Positions 1 through 5,592 of a stretch of 5,592 nt of DNA are shown here, one piece after another; position 1 is the first letter of the stretch; each line of letters starts with the position of its first letter. Made by a program: the position numbers and the translations under genes. The notes under the pieces were generated by a model that was not told the DNA's origin, searched no databases, and worked only from the letters and a program-made list of their open reading frames with translations. Source of the stretch: Sphingomonadales bacterium (GTDB taxonomy: Bacteria > Pseudomonadota > Alphaproteobacteria > Sphingomonadales > Sphingomonadaceae); assembly GCA_013298745.1 (NCBI GenBank), contig JAAFIT010000186.1, positions 1 to 5,592 of the forward strand, written 5' to 3'.

Positions 1-571
1 GCGTGTAGGTCAGCACATCGCCCGGCGACAGGCCGGGGACATTGTTGTCGACAGTGATCGTCGAATTTTTCTGAATGGCGACACTGCGGTTGATGACCGT
101 GTTGTCGATGATCCCGCGGCCTTCGACAAAGGGAATGGTCGGATCGCGCGGATCGAAGGGCACCAGCGCGCCTTCGACCTCGATGTCATTCTGGGTCAGG
201 GTCGGGCTGCCGGTCGACGGGTTGATGACCGCGCTGCCGGCCCCCGAAACATCGGCAACATAGAAGCGGACGGTGATCCGCGCATCGACTCCGGCAGCAC
301 CGACAATCGTCCCGAAGTCATAATCGAGGATATTGTTCGCCGGATCGACAACCGACCCGATGATCGGTTCGCTGACCAGCGTGCCAGCGCCCACGACCAC
401 CGTTGAGCCCATATAGACGATGTTCGACGGCAGCAGATCGCGGATATGGGCGTCGGTAATGGTCTGGCCATCGGCAACATCGAGATTGATTGTCCAGACA
501 TGCTCGAAATTCGGACCCGTCGCGGTTTCACCCTCGGGCGCGTTCGAGACCTTGGTCAGCGTGACGAGGCT
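1..571 (-). repeat. Two DUF11-like protein modules (one complete, one cut by the window edge)
   Basis: The first module starts near residue 240 of the large protein (SLVTLTKVS), followed by VWTINLDV and RDLLPSNIVYM, which fit the DUF11 pattern of a leading strand with Lys, a Tyr/Trp-Thr strand, then a D-x-LP turn. About 160 residues later a second start (SVAIQKNS, codon 402 at 83-85) is followed by SPGDVLTYT, the typical second strand. The similarity is at the protein-pattern level; I see no obvious DNA-level repeat. More modules probably follow beyond the left edge. Confidence 0.45.
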
Positions 572-1288
572 GGGCGAGACGGTGCCCAGCGACGGCACGG
601 CCTGCAGGACCGGCGGATCCGTCGTCGGGTTATTGAGAGCATCGCGCCCAAGCGCAAAACCACCCTGAGCGGTGATCTGCAATTGATCGGCGATGTGCGC
701 CGGATCGAAATCGGCGAGCGGCGACAGGTTGAGATTGACCCTGACGTCGACCGGTGTCTGATCGGCGGTGAATGATCCGAACGGCAGGGTGAGCACGACG
801 AGCGTGTCACCCGGCGTGCCGGTGACAATCCGCGGGTTGCCGCTGGCATCGACCGCAAAGGGATGCGTCGCATTGCCAGAAGCGTCGAAGGTGATAACCG
901 TGGCGGTAACCGGCTGGCCCAGAAACGTTGCCGAACCAAAGCTGATGCCATCGTCGGTTGCGGCGCCGCTGCCATCCTTGCCGAGTGTCGGCAGGAACAG
1001 ATCGATATAGGGGGCATAGCCGGTCGTTAAGCCGGGATCGGCATCCGAGACATTGTCGAAATTGAGGGTGATGCCGAAGGTGCTGCCCAGCGCCGCGGTG
1101 GTCAGTGTCGGGACGATTGTCACCACCGGCTCGGCATCGAGGAGGATGCGCTCTTCGAGCAGCATGACCGCATCGCTGCCCGGCGCCACGCGGCCGGCGA
1201 GACCTTGTCGTCCCGCCGTCAGGCCCTGGCGACTGGCCGCACAGAGCCAGCGCGCCAGCCGCTTGCCGAGGCCGGCGTCGGCGGTCAT
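1..1288 (-). CDS. Large secreted/surface protein with LEPR-XLL-like N-terminus and DUF11-like modules, 3'-partial
   Basis: An uninterrupted frame of 429 codons that runs off the left edge, so total size is unknown. No N-terminal Sec signal is visible. Residues 1-40 are basic (six Lys/Arg, two Asp). Residues 44-52 read LEERILLDA, matching the LEPR-XLL signature of giant repetitive bacterial surface proteins except that Pro is Glu. From residue 53 on the protein is strongly acidic (40 Asp/Glu against 12 Lys/Arg), rich in Val, Thr, Gly and Asp, and has no Cys (the only one is C16). Residues about 53-235 look like a beta-sandwich domain I cannot name. From about 240 (LVTLTKVS, then VWTINLDV and IRDLLPSNIVYMGST) it resembles DUF11/isopeptide-type repeats, and a second module begins near 402 (SVAIQKNS, then SPGDVLTYT). 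Known proteins of this build are adhesins or matrix proteins. Export through the co-encoded TolC-like channel is inferred. The start is set by the ATGA overlap; no clear Shine-Dalgarno is present. M42 is an alternative but would nearly abut the motif. Confidence 0.85.
   Translation of the reverse strand, partial: MTADAGLGKRLARWLCAASRQGLTAGRQGLAGRVAPGSDAVMLLEERILLDAEPVVTIVPTLTTAALGSTFGITLNFDNVSDADPGLTTGYAPYIDLFLPTLGKDGSGAATDDGISFGSATFLGQPVTATVITFDASGNATHPFAVDASGNPRIVTGTPGDTLVVLTLPFGSFTADQTPVDVRVNLNLSPLADFDPAHIADQLQITAQGGFALGRDALNNPTTDPPVLQAVPSLGTVSPSLVTLTKVSNAPEGETATGPNFEHVWTINLDVADGQTITDAHIRDLLPSNIVYMGSTVVVGAGTLVSEPIIGSVVDPANNILDYDFGTIVGAAGVDARITVRFYVADVSGAGSAVINPSTGSPTLTQNDIEVEGALVPFDPRDPTIPFVEGRGIIDNTVINRSVAIQKNSTITVDNNVPGLSPGDVLTYT
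1133..1159 (-). other. LEPR-XLL-like motif (LEERILLDA) in the large surface protein
   Basis: Codons 44-52 of the large protein encode LEERILLDA. The LEPR-XLL signature is known near the N-terminus of very long repetitive proteins, often continuing as LLDA or LLSA as here. The Pro-to-Glu change is the only departure. Its biochemical role is not established to my knowledge; a sorting, processing or secretion function has been suspected because of its fixed N-terminal position. Confidence 0.65.
1285..1288 (-). promoter_or_regulatory. ATGA stop-start overlap coupling the channel gene to the surface-protein gene
   Basis: On the minus strand, the TGA stop of the TolC-like gene (1285-1287) and the ATG of the large surface-protein gene (1286-1288) share bases as ATGA. 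The roughly 20 bases upstream of this ATG contain no AGGAGG-like sequence, so translation of the second gene probably depends on ribosomes terminating on the first. The overlap is seen directly; the coupling is inferred from this common arrangement. Confidence 0.8.
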
Positions 1289-3093
1289 CTGGCCGCAACA
1301 GGGGCGGCGGCGACAAGCCGGTAGGTCGGCAGCAAGCTGCCCTGGCCATCGACACGCGCGATATCATAACCAAGATCGCTCAACAGCGTGCCGCGCGCCC
1401 GCGACAGATTGGCGGCCGCAACCATCGCCGTCGCCTGGGCCTCGGCATAATCGAGTTCCGACGCCGTCACCCGGTCCTGGGCGCCCAGCAACTGATCGAG
1501 GTAGAGGACGCCATCACTGCCACCGCCGCCACCACCCAGCCCTGATTGCCAGCGCGTCGTGATCGTCGCCTGATCGGCGCTGGCCAGCTTGAGCGCTTCG
1601 CCGCGGCGCACCAGTTCGTTGTTCGCGGTAACGAATTCGTTGGCCGAAACCTCGAGCTCCATGATGACGGTGTCGATCGTGGACCGCGCCTGCAACGCCT
1701 GTTGCATGGTTTCGATCCGGCGTCGGTCATAGCGCGCCCGGCGTTCGTCCTTGCCGAGCGGCACGGCAAAGCGCGCGCCGACGGTATAGCTTGGCCGTTC
1801 GTACCAGGCGTCCTGCAATGATGGGAAGATATGGCCATTATTGTGGCCGCCATTGCTCGAGCCTTCCAGCACCAGATCGAGCTGTGGCATCCGCTCGCTC
1901 TTCGCCATGCCCTCGCGCAACAATGCCGAGCGATAACCGAGGAAGACCGTCCGCACCTCGGGCCGCTGCGCCATGGCGGTCGCTGTCAGCGTCTGCATGT
2001 CGAGCCGCAGGAACTGCGGTGCCGGCAAATCCGCCGGAACAAGTGCGCCCGCCAGCTCCTGGTCGTTGATCAGCGCCTGCAACCGCGCCTCGGCATTGCG
2101 GACCGCATTGGCGGCGCGCACCAGGCCGGCCGAGCGTTCGGCGGCAACGGCGCGGGCGCGGCTGAGTTGCAGCGGCTGGGCATCGAGCCCCGATCGCCGC
2201 TCGAGCCGTGCCGCCAGATCCTCGACATTGGCCGCGGCGCGCTTTTCCTGCGCATAATTGGCGCGCGCCAGATACAGCGTCCAATAGCTGCGGATCAGCT
2301 GCAGCAAATGGCTTTCGGCCTGCCGGCGAAACTCCAGCCTGGCGGAATCGGCTTCCAGGCCGGCAATACGCTCGATGGCGGTATTATAGTCTTCACCGGC
2401 TTCGCGCAGCAGCGGCTGCACGATGCTGAGGGTGGTGCGCGACCGCGACTGCGTGGTCGGGTTGTAGATGATGTTGTTGGTATCGAGGTTCGAAAAACGC
2501 TGCGCCAGTGTCACCTGCGTGCCAGTGCGCAACCGTGCCCGAATGCCGGCTTCGACGCTGTTGTCGATTTCCTTCAACCGCGGGTCGCCGGCCGTCTGCG
2601 ACAGCGCCGTGGTGCGATCCTCGCGGTCGCTGTGCCGGACCTCGGCAAAGCCTTCGGCCGTGTACCGCCCTCGGGCTTCATCGACCCCGGTATCGCGGAT
2701 GGCCGGCAAGGCACCGAAGACGCCCAGCTGGAACGACGACTTTGATGCCCGATCGATCAGGTCGTTCAGGCGGAATGCCCGGCCGCCATTGCCCGCATCG
2801 ACAACGTCGGAAGCCCACCAGGCGACATTCCCAGAAGGTGCCGCCGGCAAGGCCACCGGCGCCGCAACGGTGCCGCGCCGCGCCACTGCGTCATTGACGA
2901 AGGTTTCGAAATCACGGGCAATCGCGGCACTGTCCGCAATGGCGAACTTGTCTTCGATGCCGCCCTGCCGCACGACTGCGCCAGGTGGCTGATTGATGAC
3001 AGCGGCTGTCGGCGCCGCTTGCACTGTTTGCGCGCTCGCCGGAAACGCCGCCAACACCAGCAACAGTGGCGAAAAATTCCGGCAACAAGCCAT
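1285..3093 (-). CDS. TolC-family outer-membrane channel protein (probable type I secretion component)
   Basis: Predicted trimeric outer-membrane/periplasmic tunnel of the OEP (TolC) family, 602 residues from the chosen ATG. Residues 1-21 form a Sec signal peptide: a hydrophobic core SPLLLVLAAFP, then an ASA cleavage site before Gln22. An extra segment (about 22-107) with an acidic/helical part and a Pro/Ala-rich linker precedes the first OEP repeat (about 108-345; strand-like RSRTTLSIVQPLLREAG, then long coiled-coil helices). The second repeat (about 368-580) has strand-like MPQLDLVLEGSS and SYTVGARFAVPLG, then helices ending with LDQLLGAQDRV...LDYAEAQ, the usual TolC turn-and-helix signature. 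A run of six glycines (520-525) lies at the predicted periplasmic turn. Typical TolC proteins have about 420-490 residues, so this one is long. A TTG at 3133-3135 could add 14 residues, but the ATG gives a canonical signal peptide behind a G-rich RBS. Its stop overlaps the next start, which suggests it exports that product. An efflux role is possible but less favoured by context. Confidence 0.9.
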   Translation of the reverse strand: MACCRNFSPLLLVLAAFPASAQTVQAAPTAAVINQPPGAVVRQGGIEDKFAIADSAAIARDFETFVNDAVARRGTVAAPVALPAAPSGNVAWWASDVVDAGNGGRAFRLNDLIDRASKSSFQLGVFGALPAIRDTGVDEARGRYTAEGFAEVRHSDREDRTTALSQTAGDPRLKEIDNSVEAGIRARLRTGTQVTLAQRFSNLDTNNIIYNPTTQSRSRTTLSIVQPLLREAGEDYNTAIERIAGLEADSARLEFRRQAESHLLQLIRSYWTLYLARANYAQEKRAAANVEDLAARLERRSGLDAQPLQLSRARAVAAERSAGLVRAANAVRNAEARLQALINDQELAGALVPADLPAPQFLRLDMQTLTATAMAQRPEVRTVFLGYRSALLREGMAKSERMPQLDLVLEGSSNGGHNNGHIFPSLQDAWYERPSYTVGARFAVPLGKDERRARYDRRRIETMQQALQARSTIDTVIMELEVSANEFVTANNELVRRGEALKLASADQATITTRWQSGLGGGGGGSDGVLYLDQLLGAQDRVTASELDYAEAQATAMVAAANLSRARGTLLSDLGYDIARVDGQGSLLPTYRLVAAAPVAAR

Positions 3094-3105
3094 AGCCCAC
3101 CCCAA
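3094..3105 (-). promoter_or_regulatory. Candidate ribosome binding site of the TolC-like gene
   Basis: The coding strand reads TTGGGGTGGGCT immediately before the ATG at 3091-3093. The GGGGTGG core is only a partial anti-16S match, but it is better than what precedes the upstream TTG at 3133-3135 for giving a normal signal peptide. It was used to choose the ATG start. Confidence 0.35.
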
Positions 3106-3149
3106 GCGCAACGCGGTCAGAACAGAACCCCCCAACTGACCCGCAGTTA

Positions 3150-3177
3150 ACTAGAATGCAACGCTGGCGGTTCGCAA
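3150..3177 (-). promoter_or_regulatory. Weak candidate sigma70-type promoter for the TolC-like/surface-protein operon
   Basis: In the gap after ppc, the minus strand has TTGCGA (3172-3177) and, 16 bases on, TCTAGT (3150-3155), each matching four of six bases of the -35 and -10 consensus. This lies in the least GC-rich patch of the gap and would give a leader of about 50 bases to the ATG at 3093. Consensus matches this weak occur by chance and alphaproteobacterial promoters are poorly predictable, so this is only a candidate. Co-transcription from ppc is the alternative. Confidence 0.2.
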
Positions 3178-3251
3178 GTCCATAGTGAAGCCTGGCCGTT
3201 TTTGGCACGATCCGCACCGATGATCGCCATTGCAAGCGCACGGACCGGGTA

Positions 3252-5592
3252 TCAGCCGCTGTTGCGCAGGCCTGCGGCGATCCCGTTGATCGTCAGATGG
3301 ATGCCCTCGGCAATGCGCGTATCCGCCTCGCCGGCGCGGCGCCGCCGAATGAGATCGATCTGCAATTCGTTCAATGGATCGATATAGGGCAGCCGCAATT
3401 GCACCGAGCGCGCCAGCACCGGCTGGCGTTCGAGCAGCGTTGATTGGCCGGTCAGGCCGAGCAGCGTGTCGCGGGTGCGATTCCAGCCGCTTTCGATTGT
3501 GGCGAAGACCGCCTTGCGCAGTGCCGTATCGGGCACCAGCCCGGCATAGCGGCGGGCGATATCCATGTTGGATTTGGCCAGCACCATTTCGAGGTTGGAA
3601 AGCGTGGCGCCGAGGAACGGCCAGGCGGTGACCATTTCGGCAAGCAGGCCCTTGTCGCCATTGGCCATGACATCCGCCAGCGCATCGCCGGTGCCATACC
3701 AGCCCGGCAGCATGATCCGCGCCTGTGCCCAGCTGAACACCCAGGGAATGGCGCGCAGGTCCTCGATGCGGTCGGAGGTGGTGCGCGAGGCGGGACGCGA
3801 GCCGATCTTCAATTCGGCGATTTCGGTGATCGGCGTCGCGGCGCGGAAAAAGGCGTTGAACCCGGGGGTTTCATAGACCAGCCCGCGATAGCTGCGACAG
3901 GCGGCGGCGCTGATGCTGGCCATGGCGTCACGGAACCGCATGAAATCGGCAGCGCTCAGTCGCGGCGGTTCAAGGCTGGCAAGCAGGGTCGCCGCTGCCA
4001 TGGTCTCAAGACTCGTTTCCGCCACCGCCGGCGTGCCATATTTGGACGCGATGACCTCGCCCTGCTCGGTGATGCGGATGCGCCCCGCCACCGTGCCTTG
4101 CGGCTGGGCGCGGATGGCATCGAACGCCGGGCCGCCACCGCGCCCGACCGCACCGCCGCGGCCATGGAACAATTGCATCTGCAGGCCGCGAGCGGCGAAG
4201 ACTTCCGCTAGCGCCAGCGCGCCTTCGTGGAGCGACCAGTTGGAGGTCAGATAGCCGCCATCCTTGTTCGAATCCGAATAGCCGATCATCACCTCCTGAT
4301 GGCCGCGTGCTGCCGCCAGCGCCGCCGCCTTGGGGCGATCGAGGAAGCTGGCCATCACATCGGGCGCCGCCTCCAGATCTTCGATGGTTTCGAACAATGG
4401 CACTGCCATGATGGCGCATTTGGGCGGGTCGCCGGGGATATAGACCCCGACTTCCTTCAGCAGCACATAGACTTCGAGAAGGTTGGAAACGCCGCTGGTC
4501 TTGGAGACAATATAGGCGCGGATCACCTCCGGCCCGAAGCGGGCATGGGCAGCGGCGGCGGCGCGCAGGATGGCCATTTCGCCAAGGGTTTCGGCGCTAT
4601 AGCTGCCGTGCGGGTTGAACAGCAATCGCGGCGAGGCGAGCTCGCCACCAAGCAGCGCGACGCGGGCCGCATCGTCCATCGCGGCATAATCCGCCGTCAC
4701 CCCGGCGCGCGTCAGCAACTCGCCGACAACACGGGCATGGACATCGGCATTCTGGCGCAGATCGAGGGTGGCAAGGTGAAAGCCGAAGATCCGCACCGCG
4801 CGGATCAGATGATCGAGCCGGCTGCCGACCATCGCGGTGCCGCCATGCGCCGCCAGCGACGCCGCAACGGTTTCAAGGTCACCAAGCAGATCGGCGGCGC
4901 GGGCATAGGGTGTGCCCGGTGCCATGGCGGCGAGCGGCGGCGCGGTGCCGGTCAATGCCTGAAAGCTGGCGGCGGCGCGGGCGTAAACGCCGACCAGCGC
5001 GCGCCGATACGGCTCATCGCTGCGGCTGGCGGCGGTGTCGCCGCTGGCTTCGGCGAGCGCCATGACACCGGGCGAAACCGTGACCATCGCCGACGACATC
5101 GAAAGCTCGGCGCCGATGGCATTGAGTTCATGGAGATAATGACCCAGCGCGACGCGGGCTTGCGCGGCAAGTGCGGCCTCCAGCGTGGCGGCGTTGACAT
5201 TGGGGTTGCCGTCGCGATCGCCGCCGATCCAGCTGCCGGGGCGCAGAAAGGGCGGCAATGTCGCGCCTGTAATCGCCTCCCAGCGCGCGTGCAGGCGTGG
5301 CAGCACAGGCAAGAAGCTGCCGCCGAGATAGGACAATGCACTCTGGATTTCATCGAAGACGACGGGTTTGACGGCACGCAGCGGGCGCGTCTGCCACAGG
5401 ATCGTGATCTGGCGGATGAGCTCGGCCTCGGTGTCGGTATCGCACAGGCCGTTGCTACAACTCGCAAGCAGCGCGGCAATGCTCGCTTCGCGGTCGATCA
5501 TGCTCTTGCGCCGGACCTCGGTGGGGTGGGCGGTCAGCACCGGCACGATCAACGCCTTTTCGAGAAGCGCCACCACGTTCGCCGCATCGACG
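3252..5592 (-). CDS. ppc: Phosphoenolpyruvate carboxylase, 5'-partial
   Basis: Cytosolic enzyme that carboxylates phosphoenolpyruvate with bicarbonate to oxaloacetate, refilling the TCA cycle. The frame is open to the right edge (779 codons visible). GTG codons near 5571-5576 are not the start, because they lie only about 16 residues before the catalytic VLTAHPTE motif (His codon 5526-5528), which sits near residue 138 in the E. coli enzyme. Roughly 110-130 N-terminal residues are therefore outside the window. Other hallmarks in order: GGDRDGNPN (about 5200-5233), the LDLRQN segment, VPLFETIEDL, GYSDSNKDGG, the FHGRGGAVGRGGGP loop (second catalytic His at 4164-4166), EQGEVIASKYG, GSRPASR and LRAIPWVFSWAQ. 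It ends in LRNSG, the normal family C-terminus. Residues matching the E. coli aspartate-inhibition site (R587, K773, R832, N881) appear conserved, at 4140-4142, 3573-3575, 3393-3395 and 3261-3263, so feedback inhibition by aspartate or malate is likely. The family assignment is essentially certain. Confidence 0.98.
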   Translation of the reverse strand, partial: VDAANVVALLEKALIVPVLTAHPTEVRRKSMIDREASIAALLASCSNGLCDTDTEAELIRQITILWQTRPLRAVKPVVFDEIQSALSYLGGSFLPVLPRLHARWEAITGATLPPFLRPGSWIGGDRDGNPNVNAATLEAALAAQARVALGHYLHELNAIGAELSMSSAMVTVSPGVMALAEASGDTAASRSDEPYRRALVGVYARAAASFQALTGTAPPLAAMAPGTPYARAADLLGDLETVAASLAAHGGTAMVGSRLDHLIRAVRIFGFHLATLDLRQNADVHARVVGELLTRAGVTADYAAMDDAARVALLGGELASPRLLFNPHGSYSAETLGEMAILRAAAAAHARFGPEVIRAYIVSKTSGVSNLLEVYVLLKEVGVYIPGDPPKCAIMAVPLFETIEDLEAAPDVMASFLDRPKAAALAAARGHQEVMIGYSDSNKDGGYLTSNWSLHEGALALAEVFAARGLQMQLFHGRGGAVGRGGGPAFDAIRAQPQGTVAGRIRITEQGEVIASKYGTPAVAETSLETMAAATLLASLEPPRLSAADFMRFRDAMASISAAACRSYRGLVYETPGFNAFFRAATPITEIAELKIGSRPASRTTSDRIEDLRAIPWVFSWAQARIMLPGWYGTGDALADVMANGDKGLLAEMVTAWPFLGATLSNLEMVLAKSNMDIARRYAGLVPDTALRKAVFATIESGWNRTRDTLLGLTGQSTLLERQPVLARSVQLRLPYIDPLNELQIDLIRRRRAGEADTRIAEGIHLTINGIAAGLRNSG

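Noticed and set aside
807..1373. A 188-codon minus-strand frame spanning the channel/surface-protein junction
   Set aside because: It overlaps both real genes in a different frame, and its product is Arg/Pro/Cys-rich with no domain pattern. The ATGA-linked frame gives a coherent acidic beta-rich protein instead.
1831..2745. A 304-codon open frame on the plus strand
   Set aside because: It lies wholly antisense to the well-supported TolC-like gene, and its product is rich in Arg, Gln, Gly and Leu without recognisable motifs. Long antisense frames are common in GC-rich genes.
3091..3135. TTG at 3133-3135 as the start of the channel gene
   Set aside because: It would add 14 residues ahead of the signal peptide and uses a rarer start codon. 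The ATG at 3091-3093 directly yields a normal-length signal peptide.
3203..3229. Possible hairpin after ppc (TGGC-GATC pairing with GATC-GT-GCCA)
   Set aside because: The stem is short with a two-base bulge, and on the minus-strand transcript it is followed by A residues rather than a U tract, so it is not a convincing intrinsic terminator.
2912..3241. A 109-codon minus-strand frame covering the gap and the 5' end of the channel gene
   Set aside because: It overlaps the channel's signal peptide in another frame and shows no recognisable domain or ribosome binding site.
3444..4211. A 255-codon plus-strand frame inside ppc
   Set aside because: It is antisense to conserved ppc catalytic motifs, so it is best explained as a shadow of high-GC codon structure.

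Overview
The window is GC-rich and densely coding. All three genes lie on the minus strand, so transcription runs from the right edge to the left edge: phosphoenolpyruvate carboxylase (ppc), then a TolC-type outer-membrane channel, then the beginning of a very large secreted or surface protein. GC content, codon choice and the sequence around the ppc active site (TAHPTEVRRKSMIDRE) suggest an alphaproteobacterium, perhaps of the Sphingomonadales. This is an impression from the sequence, not the result of a search.

Right part (3252-5592): a central-metabolism gene, ppc, entering from outside the window. Its first hundred or so residues are missing and its true C-terminus is present. Every catalytic motif visible is intact.

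Middle (3094-3251): a 158-base gap that holds a weak candidate promoter and a G-rich ribosome-binding stretch for the next gene. I see no convincing rho-independent terminator after ppc.

Left part (1-3093): a TolC-family channel of about 602 residues, unusually long for the family. Its stop codon overlaps the start of the next gene in an ATGA junction. That next gene runs off the left edge after 429 codons. It has no Sec signal peptide, carries a LEER-I-LL-DA motif close to the LEPR-XLL signature found near the N-terminus of giant repetitive bacterial surface proteins, and continues into an acidic, almost cysteine-free, beta-rich region with DUF11-like modules. The simplest reading is a secretion pair: the channel supplies the outer-membrane step for type I-like export of the giant protein made from the same mRNA. 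The inner-membrane ABC transporter and adaptor such a route needs are not in this window. The ppc gene appears unrelated to the pair.
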